A stretch of 64,000 bases of DNA from Meghimatium bilineatum (GCA_034231615.1 CM067306.1:33934019-33998018), one strand, 5' to 3'. Positions 22,621 to 33,045 are shown, counted from the stretch's first letter. Numbers and translations are program-made. The notes: generated by a model not told the origin, from the letters alone.

Positions 22621-23029
22621 AGACTGTGTATATGCAAATCTTGTAATGCTGATAGTTGCAATATAGTGGATACGATGAATCATCAACATAAGAAGAAGAA
22701 AACACGGGAGGATGCGACGGAAAATAACAAAGCAGTATCATATCATGAGCCTCGGTAAAATTAGATCTATTGCCTAATGGGAATGCATGCCTGCAAAATG
22801 ACTCATTAGACTAATTCCTTTGATTTTTAATTAGCTGCCACACAAAATATAATCATATTGATCTATGAAAGTCACTGGAATAATGAGTCATTTAAAAGGC
22901 GTTTCCCATTATCCAGCAGGCCGAAATTTTTTGTCCGTCTCCAGATTGTAGACGGTCATCACCATATACGGGGCAGACAGTGTGAAGAAACAAACGGGAG
23001 AAAATACGGAGAAAAGTACGGGGAGGAAG
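22621..23029. other. No gene or repeat recognised
   Basis: AT-rich. Nothing supportable on either strand. Confidence 0.45.
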
Positions 23030-23330
23030 CGTAAATGACGTATGGTAAAGATTACTGACGTATAATAAATATAAATAATGTATGATAAATATAAATGAGC
23101 TATGATAAAGAAAAATGACGTATGATTGCTAAATAACGTATGGTAAAGATACATCACGCATGATAAAGATAAATGAGCTATGATAAAGATATATAACGTA
23201 TGATGAAGATAAATGAGCTATGATAAATGAGCTATGATAAATGAGCTATGATAAATGAGCTATGATAAATGAGCTATGATAAATGAGCTATGATAAATGA
23301 GCTATGATAAATGACATGATAATGTTAAAT
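23030..23330. repeat. Minisatellite, 14-bp unit AAATGAGCTATGAT
   Basis: The right half (about 23205-23325) holds about 9 tight copies of the 14-bp unit. The left half has longer variants such as GACGTATGATAAAGATAAAT, which look like an older layer of the same array. Confidence 0.93.
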
Positions 23331-23469
23331 GGCGTATGATAATGAAATTGTTTTTTTTTTAAATTGTGTGTCAATACTGAATTTTTTTCCGTTGGAATGT
23401 TGCAGAGAGTTTGTGAGTGGCTTGTGTGATAAAGGTCGCTTGATATTGCTGCTGCCGTATCACGAACTA

Positions 23470-23585
23470 ACGAAGATTTTATTTCATTTACCATCAAACA
23501 GAAGAAAACCCACTCCTTATCGGGGGTTCGAACACTGAACCTCTTAAATTTGAGACCAATGATCTAACCTCTGGACATATTCCAC
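23470..23585 (-). mobile_element. tRNA-derived SINE head
   Basis: On the minus strand: CAGAGGTTAGATCATTGG (A box and D arm region), GTCTCAAATTTAAGAGG (anticodon-like arm), AGTGTTCGAACCCC (B box). Order and spacing are those of a tRNA. No paired acceptor stem is evident, so it is a SINE head rather than a tRNA gene. The body would extend left, but no second copy in the window lets me set the end. It abuts a 24-bp array. Confidence 0.65.
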
Positions 23586-23990
23586 ACTATGGACGAAATT
23601 AAAAGCCACACCATGAACAATGTGAAATGTCACACCATGGAAAAAGTGAAATGTCACACCATGGACAAAGTGAAATGTCACACCATGGGCAAAGTGAAAT
23701 GTCACACCATGGACAAAGTAAAATGTCATGGATAAAGTGAAATGTCACACCATGAACAAAGTGAAATGTCACACCATGGGGAAAGTGAAATGTCACACCA
23801 TGAACAAAGTGAAATGTCACACCATGGACAAAGTAAAATGTCATGGATAAAGTGAAATGTCACACCATGGGCAAAGTGAAATGTCACACCATGGACAAAG
23901 TGAAATGTCACACCATGAACAAAGTGAAATGTCACACCATGGACAAAGTGAAATGTCACACCACAGACAAAGTGAAATGTCACACCATGA
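23584..23990. repeat. Minisatellite, 24-bp unit, about 16 copies
   Basis: Unit CACACCATGGACAAAGTGAA plus ATGT. Two short units with AAGTAAAATGTCATGG recur in a larger repeat of about 130 bp (near 23716 and 23834). As 24 is a multiple of 3, frames stay open on both strands: MSHHGQSE-like on plus, VTFHFVHG-like on minus. Neither has a credible start context or flanking coding sequence. Confidence 0.96.
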
Positions 23991-23999
23991 AACATTTAA

Positions 24000-24727
24000 C
24001 TCTGAGTTAAAAAGTCTGAATATGAAAGATTATATAGAAAATATTGATGTGGGTCTTCATAAAGAAAATGTGGTTTTTAAGTTGGTTCTCAGACGAAGAA
24101 TATATTTATAAGTCTGAGAAAATTAAATGTTTAAAAGGTGATGTCGTACAAGTCCAAATTGAGAAGTATTGAATATCAGGCGTAATGAATTCGGAAATGA
24201 CCGACTTAAATGAACATCATTACAACCAGCTTTATACCGAGTCACTAAGTAATTCGTTCTCTGTACTACATCCTGATAATGGGGGGGGGGGGTTACAGAA
24301 CACACGCAGAGGTTAATAAATAAAACATGTCTATTTATCTGATTTGATGAACTCTGAATATGGGTTGTTTTGTTTTTTTTCAAACTAAGTTCGGTTTCTT
24401 CAGCTTCTCTGGTTCAAGAAAACAAACACAGAAACTACGCGCCAGATTTGGGAATACATTGTACGAGCTATGCTCTAGTTCACGGACACACAATTCAGCG
24501 CCCCGACTATAGATTTATCAGATCAAGTTTCACTCTAGTTCTTAATAAACATATCGGGCTACGCATCCACGTTTAACATCAATGTCTAAAAGCTATGTTC
24601 CAGTTATCGAACAAGTGCTCTAATGTTTGAACATAATAAGTCAAGTTCTAGTCTAATAGTCAAATGCATAAACTAAGCTCTCAAAGTTTGGTCTGAGTAA
24701 GAACTTCCGTATAACATACAGTTAGAT
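24000..24727. other. No gene; G12 run
   Basis: A poly-G run lies near 24281-24292. Short segments containing CTCTAGTTC recur loosely between 24470 and 24700. Nothing coding. Confidence 0.5.
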
Positions 24728-25068
24728 CAGTGTTGCCAATGTCGTTTTATAAATAATATCAGATCGCCTTGCAAAAATACCAAGATAACACCAAATTATG
24801 TAATTCAATATAAATATGGTCACGGTCTTTCCCATTACACTTAAGAAAGAACATGTCATTTGTCCATTCTCGTGTGCAATTCCATGATTTACATAAGAAT
24901 TTTGGTGATATGACAATTGTTCACGGTATGGAGGATTTACCTGTCTTTTGGCTAAATTTCTACAATACCTGACAATCCCACAGATTAAGGCAATTTGGTC
25001 AAAATAACCCCAGAATCCTAGACGGCGGCAAAAAAACCCTAGATTTAGTGGGAAAACATTCAACAGTG
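24728..25068. mobile_element. MITE-like element, 341 bp
   Basis: The left end CAGTGTTGCCAATGTCG and the reversed right end CACTGTTGAATGTTTTCCC match in most positions. The CCCTAGATTTAGTGGGAAAA stretch near the right end is of a kind common in CAGTGTTG-ended hAT-like MITEs. I could not find a clean target duplication, and no frame belongs to a transposase. Confidence 0.45.
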
Positions 25069-25224
25069 TCAACGCTAATATTAATAGCGTAGTCTGTGTT
25101 ACTGATGGTGTGAAACACCTGGTAGGCCGTTTTGGTGCATCATTAATAACCTATTGTCATTTTGGTTTCTTTACAAGATTTATTTTCTTCATCCTGTGTT
25201 TTTTATCTTCTAACTTAGATTGTC

Positions 25225-25500
25225 TACTTCGTCCTTCGCCCGTGTCTTGCCGGTGCCTGAAAAAGGGGGTGTGGCAAGGAATAGCACCACTGTTAACTTC
25301 CATACATGTTCTATAAGGCGACATTGCACCCTGCAGTCAAAAGGCGCATCATCTTGTGAAAAAAGAAGTAATAAAACAGCTCAACAGCGAAGAGTAGCTA
25401 GAAAGTCACGGGTATACACACAAAAAAACCCCAACTACAGTGGTCATCTCATGCTTAAACTGTACAAGGACGTGTGGATAAATAACAGGGATTATTAGCC
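25225..25500 (+). mobile_element. Chimera: SINE-A head joined to a LINE 3' end
   Basis: 25225-25330 reads as the SINE-A head (CGTGTCTTGCCGGTGCCTGA, GGCAAGGAATAGCACCACTG, a TTCTATAAGGCGAC end). From 25345 it matches the 3' end of the RT relic at 52.5 kb: GCGCATCATCTTGTGA, GCTCAACAGCGAAGAGTAGC, TACAGTGGTCAT, CCATCTACGAACT. A plus frame across the second part gives TAQQRRVARKSR, the counterpart of AAQQRRVARKSW on the minus strand at 52.6 kb. Confidence 0.6.
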
Positions 25501-25589
25501 ATCTACGAACTCACAATCACGATAATAACTCTAATTGAATGTCATAAAGAGGATGTAACAAATGGTCATCATTAATTGGGAAGGAAGAA

Positions 25590-25800
25590 CAATAGTATAA
25601 TGCGAATAAGGTAGTTAAGGGGTGATGTTGTCTATCCTGTCTCAGAAAGTATCAAAGTGACTCAGAATGTAGGTTGAAGTCTGATATTTCATGCCAAATG
25701 ACGCATATATGATAGCAAAGATGTAAACTATGATTTAACGCATTTCTCTCTCCGGACTGCATCATGCAAAACTGTGGGAGATTGAGAAATATTACTTGTT
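25590..25800 (+). mobile_element. SINE-A copy, diverged
   Basis: Matches in order: GAACAATAGTATAATGCGAA, TAGTTAAGGGG, GTTGAAGTCTGA, GTAAACTATGATTTAACGCA, TCTCTCCGGACTGCATC, GGAGATTGAGAA. It is an old copy. Confidence 0.6.
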
Positions 25801-26224
25801 TTTTATAGCTTCTTTATTTGTGCCATTCTTTGTCCATTTGTCACCTTCTGCGCCTATACTCAAACTCAAACTCCCACCTGTTAGCAGAGTGTAGTCCGCA
25901 GGCGGAATGCGTTATCATAGTTTGCAGCTTGCATGTGGACTCGGACTTTGGGTCCAACACATCCGTCTTCACCATTACTTTAGGATCAAAGTTATCATTA
26001 ATTGGATGTTTCAGATCAACACACATTCGACAGTAAAAATCTATGTACAGAAAGCAAACAATACTTCATTTATTATGTTTTTAATTATTGTCGTTGTTTT
26101 TGTTGATCAACATTTATATACGTAAAGTCGCAAGACCAAAACAAAAAAAAGACCGATAAATTAAATGCAGGAAATTAATTTTAAAATATGTCTTTCAAGT
26201 TATGTTTACTTACTGTGCAGAGAT
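25801..26224. other. No gene recognised
   Basis: Overlapping small frames on both strands (25818-26125) show no family features. Confidence 0.45.
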
Positions 26225-26305
26225 CTTTACTGAAACCTGGTTATGATCCACCCTTAAACCTTCTTAGCCATCTCTTACGATGTGCATAAAAAAACATTGT
26301 TAATA
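26225..26305 (-). mobile_element. SINE-A head fragment
   Basis: On the minus strand ACAATGTTTTTTTATGCACA, TCGTAAGAGATGGCTAAGAA and GGTTTAAGGG align with the SINE-A head (CACTGTTTACC, CGTAAGAGGCGACTAAGGAG). It touches the outer edge of the Penelope left arm. Confidence 0.45.
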
Positions 26306-26312
26306 ATTGCTT

Positions 26313-26905
26313 GCAAAATGAGGTAAAAAGGTTACTAAAACACTTACCTAGCTTATTAAAAAAATATATTTTTAAGAAAAAAAACAAAAAACATACAATA
26401 AAACTAAACAGGACAATTCTCAACGTATCGGCTCAAACTGAACCTTTTTCAAGAGACAAACAACAGAAAACGACAAAATAAAAAATAAAATAGATGTCTA
26501 TATTTCATCAAGCCCTCGTCTCCATAATAGCGCAGGGATGGCAACGCATCTAGTAAAAGTGAAAATGCGTGCATTCATTATAAACAAACCGAAAGTGGGA
26601 AATTAGAGACACTATAGATGAGTGCAAGAATAATAAAAGAAAAAGATAAGAAAAATACCCCTTTTGTCACTCTATCAGACAGGCAGGTTTTAAGAACATA
26701 GTCACAACAGGCACGACTGAAGGGAACAGAGACAGATGGGGACGTGAGAAAATATTCATGTGACAACCTAGCAAGGCTAGGAAACAACGATCCTGATAAC
26801 AATACTGTGAACAGAGAACCATGGTCACCCACGCCAACAAGAATGGCATATGACAATGATAGATGAGTAATGATGAGGTTGTGTGGTGGTGGGGTGAGTG
26901 GGTTT
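26313..26905 (-). repeat. Left arm of the Penelope-like element
   Basis: Reverse complement of 28294-28887. The inner end is GGTGGTGGGGTGAGTGGGTT and the outer end GCAAAATGAGGTAAAAAGG. A hairpin motif with GAGCCGATACGTTGAG on the minus strand lies at about 26420-26460. Minus-strand frames inside are shadows of terminal repeat sequence. Confidence 0.93.
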
Positions 26906-27481
26906 ATGCCGGCACTACGTATCCTATTACGACATTTCTCTATCCTCCAGTTAGATCCCATCTCCAGTCCTGCATTTCCCTCTCTTCCACTAGTCGCTTT
27001 TCGGAGGGACAGAAACCTTCGGGATCTCTTAGTTCATTCTCGTCTGCGCACTTCTGCAGGTCAACTAGGAACTGTCCCTTGTCATCGAAATTGTTTGACT
27101 TGCCCTTTTGTTATTCTCACTCCTATTTTACAGTTTCCTAAATCACACTTTGATATTCATGATTCTTTTTCATGTGTGTCCCGTAACTTAATATACTCTA
27201 TCATATGTAAGCGTTGTGATATGAAGTATATTGGTGAGACTGGTAGACATTTAGCTGATAGATTCGCCGAACATTTGAGAGATATCACGTATCATCGTGA
27301 CTCCCCAGTGGCTAATCATTTTAACAGCCCGTCACATCATGGTAGCTCTGATGTCTCTGTAACCGGTTTGTTACGTTGTTATACCGGTGACCGGCAACGT
27401 CAGTCCTTGGAATATCGTCTCATTTGTCATATGGGGGTCTTGCAACCAAACGGAATGAACATTAATCACCGTTTTGTTTGA
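26870..27481 (+). CDS. Penelope-like element, C-terminal GIY-YIG endonuclease fragment
   Basis: 203 codons open to a TGA. Residues 43-60 (VAFRRDRNLRDLLVHSRL) are the conserved linker after the RT thumb in Penelope-like proteins. C71, C75 and C78 form the Cys cluster between RT and nuclease. LIYSIICKRC (107-116) and KYIGETGRHLADRF (119-132) are the GIY and YIG strands with the catalytic Arg region. SPVANHF (145-151) follows, and the protein ends GMNINHRFV, near the family's usual terminus. The nuclease nicks target DNA for insertion. The first 12 codons lie in the left arm and are not native. The RT is missing, so the fragment cannot transpose by itself. No frameshift, so it is young. Confidence 0.88.
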   Translation: MMRLCGGGVSGFMPALRILLRHFSILQLDPISSPAFPSLPLVAFRRDRNLRDLLVHSRLRTSAGQLGTVPCHRNCLTCPFVILTPILQFPKSHFDIHDSFSCVSRNLIYSIICKRCDMKYIGETGRHLADRFAEHLRDITYHRDSPVANHFNSPSHHGSSDVSVTGLLRCYTGDRQRQSLEYRLICHMGVLQPNGMNINHRFV

Positions 27482-28293
27482 GTTACCCACCTTTTCTTTA
27501 TACCCTCTACTCCCGTATTGCACTGATTCTTGTAATTATTTGTCTTTGTACACTTTCGTGAATAATTATTATTTTTGTGTTTGCCGTTCTTCTATATAAT
27601 TCCTTTATGTCTTCTTTCGTTTGTGTATGTCAATATGTGATTATTTTGTACTATGCCATTTTGTTATTGTTAAATCATTTACATATTTAGATTTTGATTT
27701 CCTCGTTTTTATTGCAGTTGTCTCTTCGATGGGTGCCCACACATATATAGTTATTTGTATATGCATCTCGTTTTACATGGTTCTATGTATCCACACAATT
27801 ACTTTGGGCCACACATTTGTATGTATACATATGCAGTTGTTATAGCATTATCTTTATGTGAACGAACGTTTATATTTACATTAATATATGTATATGTTTC
27901 TATGTGTATGAATGTTCATGTTATTCTTTATACGAGAAAGTGTTTATGTGCATGAATGTTCATATTTGTGTATACATATATATATATGTGTATTTATGTG
28001 AGCGCTTTTTTATGTTAATGCACGTATCTTCATTCTGTGTCAATGTGTATACCTATTCTGGTGTGAGCCCTTTCCTGTGTGTGGATACATTTACATGCCT
28101 GTGCATTTTGTGTGGGTATCCTTCACACATCTGTGTCCATCTTGTTATGTGTTTATTTCTTGACTCTTGGTGTGTGTTTACATTTCTATGTATGTTTCGG
28201 TTTGGTTTTATATATATGTTTATGTCTATATTTGGTTTCACATTCATTCCATGCGTTTTCAAATGTTGATTCTTCTTCTATCCTTCCTTCCCC
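27482..28293 (+). other. Penelope-like 3' region, T-rich, no gene
   Basis: Sequence between the stop codon and the right arm. It is rich in TGTGTATATGT-like steps, which keep several small frames open by low complexity. It probably belongs to the element's 3' UTR. Confidence 0.6.
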
Positions 28294-28887
28294 AAACCCA
28301 CTCACCCCACCACCACACAACCTCATCATTACTCATCTATCATTGTCATATGCCATTCTTGTTGGCGTGGGTGACCATGGTTCTCTGTTCACAGTATTGT
28401 TATCAGGATCGTTGTTTCCTAGCCTTGCTAGGTTGTCACATGAATATTTTCTCACGTCCCCATCTGTCTCTGTTCCCTTCAGTCGTGCCTGTTGTGACTA
28501 TGTTCTTAAAACCTGCCTGTCTGATAGAGTGACAAAAGGGGTATTTTTCTTATCTTTTTCTTTTATTATTCTTGCACTCATCTATAGTGTCTCTAATTTC
28601 CCACTTTCGGTTTGTTTATAATGAATGCACGCATTTTCACTTTTACTAGATGCGTTGCCATCCCTGCGCTATTATGGAGACGAGGGCTTGATGAAATATA
28701 GACATCTATTTTATTTTTTATTTTGTCGTTTTCTGTTGTTTGTCTCTTGAAAAAGGTTCAGTTTGAGCCGATACGTTGAGAATTGTCCTGTTTAGTTTTA
28801 TTGTATGTTTTTTGTTTTTTTTCTTAAAAATATATTTTTTTTAATAAGCTAGGTAAGTGTTTTAGTAACCTTTTTACCTCATTTTGC
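28294..28887 (+). repeat. Right arm of the Penelope-like element
   Basis: Inner end AAACCCACTCACCCCACC, outer end ACCTCATTTTGC. Near 28745-28785 CTCTTGAAAAAGGTTCAGTT is followed by TGAGCCGATACGTTGAG. GGUUC and GAGCC can pair as a 5-bp stem just before GAUA, like the hairpin motif at 35.9 kb. Confidence 0.93.
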
Positions 28888-29524
28888 GTTACTATTTGTT
28901 CATTAGGTTACTGCGGCACCATCCACTTTGTCGGACACCCTCTGACCATTTGGTTATTTATATTAATAATTGCTCCCTTTTTGATAGAGAGATAAATATG
29001 TGGGATTTTTTTTCTACTCAGTATAACTCACTGTAAAGTAACAGCTGCATGAAAGCTGGAAAGAAACAGTAGCACTGGATAAGACATTAAATTTATTTGA
29101 AAACTCAAATGTTCAGGTGTAATGCTTGCACATTTTCTCCAGAACGCCAAATAAGCTTTCATCAGTGAAGCCCATAAACGTACACGAAAAGTCTTGATCT
29201 TGATTGTGAACCAGCTTCACGACACTCTGGCATTTTCATCACTAGGTAGCCCAGCGGTCCATTGGTGATTTAACGTATAAACTCAGTATTTAGTCAATTT
29301 TTTATGTACGTGCGTCTAATCGTTCAAGAAAGGAACCACTCTGCCTTCACTCCTAATCAGTATTTCTGATACTCTTTGTATGTGCATGTTATCATTTCCA
29401 GCATCATCTTCTTCTTCACTAGTAAGGCTAGGAGGCAGAAATAGAGAAATGAGTCCAGAAGAAAGAGTTGGGTTTGAAATATAGTATCACTAAAAATGAA
29501 CATTAATATGAACTAAATATATTG
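28888..29524. other. No gene or repeat recognised
   Basis: Follows the Penelope right arm. I see nothing supportable. Confidence 0.45.
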
Positions 29525-29712
29525 TTTGTCAACTAACAAAGACCAGCAATCGAACAAACTAACCAAAAAGCAACCATTAACTAACAAGCAACCAACATAA
29601 CCAAGAATTAACCAAACAACCAACCAAAACTCAACGCCTATGAACCGCTGGATTAGCAAACAACCAATTATCCAACCAGCCAGCCAACCATCCATACAAC
29701 CAACCAATCGAA
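29525..29712. repeat. CCAA-rich tract, left copy of a direct duplication
   Basis: Steps of AACCAACC mixed with TTAACTAACAAG. The block with CTCAACGCCTATGAACCGCT and CCAACCAGCCAGCC is found again at about 32605-32775 in the same orientation. Confidence 0.85.
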
Positions 29713-29807
29713 TACAGATGTATCTGGTCATTGGCGCATATAAAACGACGACGCAATGCATTTCCATTCTCTGGACTACATTCCGAAATCCTGGATTTCC
29801 TTGACTA

Positions 29808-29972
29808 CATTCTCTGGAAATCTAGTAGCACCATGGTCCTGCTAACATATATTCTCTGGAAATCTAGTAGCACCATGGTCCTGCTAACATACATTCTCTG
29901 GAAATCTAGTAGTACCATGGTCCTGCTAACATACATTCTCTGGAAATCTAGTAGTACCATGGTCCTGCTAAC
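29808..29972 (+). repeat. 42-bp array derived from the SINE-B interior
   Basis: About four copies of ATTCTCTGGAAATCTAGTAG, then CACCATGGTCCTGCTAACAT AC; one more follows the hAT at 32184-32235. The unit equals the SINE-B interior with GGACAATTGTC changed to CACCATGGTC. Confidence 0.9.
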
Positions 29973-32183
29973 TAGGGGTGTACCGGATTTCGGCTCCGGC
30001 TCCAGTAAATCCGGAATCCGGCCATTTTTACAAATCCGGCATCGGCTCCGGCTCCGGTCAAATTTTGCCGGATTTAGGCCGGATTTGTGTTGCCTAGTCA
30101 CGTTAATTTTCTGTACATGTTTCATAAGGCCAAGCCGAATTTTAGGCAGTAGCACTTCCTGGTTTACTATTTCTCGCTGATGTAAATAAGAATTTTAAGA
30201 AACAAAAATTCATTTTGAATGTTAATGGTGCATTACTTCATGAGTTTGTGGGACTTGAATATTTCGAATTTTCGTAAATTTCTGTGGTCTTGACGATAAA
30301 ATTAAATGGCATCAAAATCAAAGTCATACAGCGCCGTTTGGGATTACTTGAAGGTTAAAGACGATGATTCAGTGGAGGTAATATATAAGATGTGTGACAA
30401 ACAGTTATCGCGTGGACGATCAGATCGTCCCAAAGACTTCTCAACATGATCAATGTAGACCCATTTGCGATCGATGCACAGGAAAAGCTATGACAAAATG
30501 ATGGAAAAGAAAGCATCACCGAAGGCCAGTGTATTGGCGTGGCGACCACATCTATGATGAACCCGTGTCAGCAGTACCCATCAGTCAATTGTGCAGGCAT
30601 GGGACGTGGCCAAACTTTGGGGCATCAACTGCAGCTGTGTGCGTGATGGTCTTTTGAGTCTAAAGTATGTTGCTGACATCATCAGTACTGGAAGAAAATT
30701 GGTAGGACATTTCAAACACTCGTCGTCAACACTTAATCGTTTGCATGAACTTCAAAATGAATTAAACCTACAACAGCTTCAGCTTATCCAGGACGTTACA
30801 ACATGATCGAACTCAACGTTCTATATGCTACGACGTCTGTTAGAACAACGGCGCAGTATCAGTGTGTACTGTGTTGAATTTGATTCGGTAACTGGGCTAA
30901 CGGCACAGCAGTGGGCAGTCACGGAGAATGTGGTAGCTACTTTGGCATCATTTGAAGAACTCACACGTGAAATAAGTGCAGCTCAAGCACCAATATCAGT
31001 TGTGATCCCATTAGTGAAAACACTAATGGCTTTCCTCCAGAAATAAGGTAGTGATGCTGGGATCAAAACTATGAAAGCAGCTCTGCTTGAGGCTGTTAGC
31101 AGAAGATTTGCGGACATTGAATCTATCAGTATTTACACCTGTGCCACACTACTGGATCCTCGATTCAGGTTGTACTTCTTCTCCGAACGTGGCAGAAGTG
31201 ATGCACGAGCCCATCTGATGTTAGCAGCTAACTCCATTATTGATTCAGCAAACACAGTCAGTGCACAGGATCCATCAGCTACTAGTAGTAGTACTAGTGT
31301 TTTGACTTCTGTGAGCACTGCCATACAGTACGAGTCCAGCCTATAGAGTTGTTTTGACACAATTGTCGAGGAAAATCCCACTACAGATCGTTCTGCAAGT
31401 GCCGAAGGCAACAGCATTAACACTGAGATGACACAGTACCTGTCAGAGCCACTTCAAACTCGACAGTCAGATCCAGTTTCATAGTGTCATGCCAATAAGC
31501 AAAGATTTTCAAGTATGGCTAGACTGGCGCAGTCATTTCTTACACCACCACCTACAAGTGTGCCATCGGAAAGGCTGTTCAGTACTGCAGGAGACATTAT
31601 CACTGACCACCGTAGTAACATTGTACCACAAAATGCGGAAACGTTGATTTTCCTGAAATACGACTCGTCCCTTCTTGACTCTGCGAGTTCAACTTCACAG
31701 CCATAATGAAGTCTGACTAACTAAAATAGTGAAATTACTGAATGAATGTATTTCAATAAATTCAATCTGTTCAATGTATTGTTGTTGTGAGTTGTGACTC
31801 AGCTGCCAATTTGCCAACTGAAAATAATGTGAAAATTAAAAACTAAAAACTAAAAATTAAAATTACTAAATTAGCATTATGAGCTTATGTATTATGTTTC
31901 ATCTTGAACTATGGAACTTAATATTACTTATTCTAATGTAAATGTAATTATTTTACATTTAAATGATTTAATATGAGTATATGTCATCATTGTCATGTCT
32001 ATAGTAATGAACTGCAGTAATGAACCGTCGAGTGATTCCACTCACTTAAGTCAAGTAATCTAGTACGTTATTTAATTTTCATTTTTTTATTTGTAAATCC
32101 GGCTCCGGCCGGATTTCACTTCATAAATCCGACCAAATCCGGATCTGGCCGGATTTCAAAAATTTGAATCCAGTACAGCCCTA
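29973..32183 (+). mobile_element. hAT transposon, 2211 bp, perfect 8-bp TSD
   Basis: The left end TAGGGGTGTACCGGATT and the reversed right end TAGGGCTGTACTGGATT are terminal inverted repeats. The flanks are CTGCTAAC on both sides (29965-29972 and 32184-32191), the 8-bp duplication expected of hAT. Subterminal regions are packed with CCGGATTT/AAATCCGG and GGCTCCGG copies on both sides, probable transposase binding sites. It holds one transposase frame with stops. Because it entered a 42-bp array, each unit also carries CTGCTAAC, but the array resumes exactly as a TSD predicts. Confidence 0.93.
30306..31706 (+). pseudogene. hAT transposase (ZBED-like), stops but no frameshift
   Basis: One reading frame runs from ATG at 30306 to the stop after 31706. 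The BED-finger region has MASKSKSYSAVWDYLKVKDD, VIYKMCDKQL and THLRSMH. The insertion/catalytic part has KLVGHFKHSSSTLNRLHEL, LIQDVTT, then RRLLEQRRSISVY, and further on TREISAAQAPISVVIPLVKT and ATLLDPRFRLYFF. The C-terminal hAT dimerisation block has LARLAQSFLTPPPTSVPSER, then LFSTAGDIITDHRS and LIFLKYD. At least four in-frame stops lie in the second part (after LIQDVTT, AFLQK, ESSL and SDPVS) and more in the BED region; one BED Cys is Tyr. The middle of the protein, including the first catalytic Asp region, appears deleted near 30580. The encoded protein would be a cut-and-paste transposase; this copy is dead. Confidence 0.9.
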
Positions 32184-32514
32184 CTGCTAACATACATTCT
32201 CTGGAAATCTAGTAGTACCATGGTCCTGCTAACAAAGACGCTCAGCGGAAGTTTGAGAATGAACGTAGAAGAGAAACAGATGCAGACCAGGGCTAGGAGC
32301 GACACAGGGTATCGGATTCCTTCCGAAAATGACACTGAAAGAGACTCGACAGCTTGCACATAACCCAGAGGCTCACAGAGTAGCAGTGGAAACATGTATG
32401 TGAAGGACACGTCACATAGACATACATACTAATTATTCTTATATTGGTGTGTTAGTTACTCGTCAGAATATTATCATGGCACTCTGGACAAGCCTGTGTG
32501 CAAAATATGAAAAC

Positions 32515-32865
32515 TAACTAACCAACCAACCAACCAAGTAATAAATCAACAATCTAACCAAGCAAGTAACCCACCAACCAACCATTCAACCAACCAAACA
32601 ACTAACCAGCAATCGAACCAACTAACCAAGAAGTAACCATTAACCGACAAGCAAACAACATAACAACGAATTAACGAAACAACCAACCACAACTCAACGC
32701 CTATGAACCGCTGGATTAGCAAAAAAACATTTATCCAACCAGCCAGCTAACCATCCATACAGCCAACGAGCTAGCCAACAGCCGACTATCCAACCAAACA
32801 AACTACTTTCCAACCAACCAACCATCCAACAAACCAACGAACCTACCAACCAACCATCTTATCCT
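32515..32865. repeat. CCAA-rich tract, right copy of a direct duplication
   Basis: CCAACCAACC steps, then a block (about 32605-32775) that repeats 29540-29712, including AACTCAACGCCTATGAACCG and TATCCAACCAGCCAGC. The two copies flank the SINE-hAT composite. Confidence 0.85.
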
Positions 32866-32996
32866 AGCTACAAGATCATGTCCCATAAATGAAGTGTATA
32901 TTTTTAAAAAACTCCTTTATTAAAAAAAACCCAACTCTTTCGAACCACATCAGGTAGTAGACATAACTGTAGACATGCCAGTACTCATCGAGCTGA

Positions 32997-33045
32997 TGAT
33001 GGCACATGCGAATGATGGCACATGCGAATTATGGCACATATGTTA
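32997..33045. repeat. Short repeat, GATGGCACATGCGAAT, 3 copies
   Basis: Three near-identical copies of about 16 bp, the last ending in TATG. Confidence 0.85.

Larger units (their letters stand above)
26313..28887 (+). mobile_element. Penelope-like element with inverted terminal arms
   Basis: Arms of about 593 bp (26313-26905 and 28294-28887) are inverted relative to each other and nearly identical; a 115-codon stretch read from each gives the same protein. They enclose 1388 bp holding the end of a Penelope-like ORF with the GIY-YIG nuclease. Penelope-like elements are known to carry terminal repeats (pseudo-LTRs) in either orientation. The RT domain is absent, so the insertion is 5'-truncated. 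Near-identity of the arms suggests a recent insertion or gene conversion. I found no clean TSD at the outer edges. Confidence 0.88.
29714..32280 (+). mobile_element. SINE-B copy with internal array and nested hAT
   Basis: The 5' part (29714-29807) has ACAGATGTATCTGGTCATTG, GACGCAATGCATTTCCATTC and TCTGGACTACATTC. The 3' part (32235-32280) has GCGGAAGTTTGAGAATGAAC. Between them the CTGGAAATCTAGTAG segment has become a 42-bp array, which a 2.2-kb hAT element then entered. The order of events is SINE, array, hAT. Confidence 0.8.

Noticed and set aside
23490..23585. Possible tRNA gene (minus strand)
   Set aside because: A and B boxes are fair, but I find no paired acceptor stem; a SINE head explains it better.
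26578..26961. Minus-strand frame identical to part of the 28.1-28.6-kb plus frame
   Set aside because: Identity comes from the inverted terminal arms of the Penelope-like element. It is not two copies of a gene.
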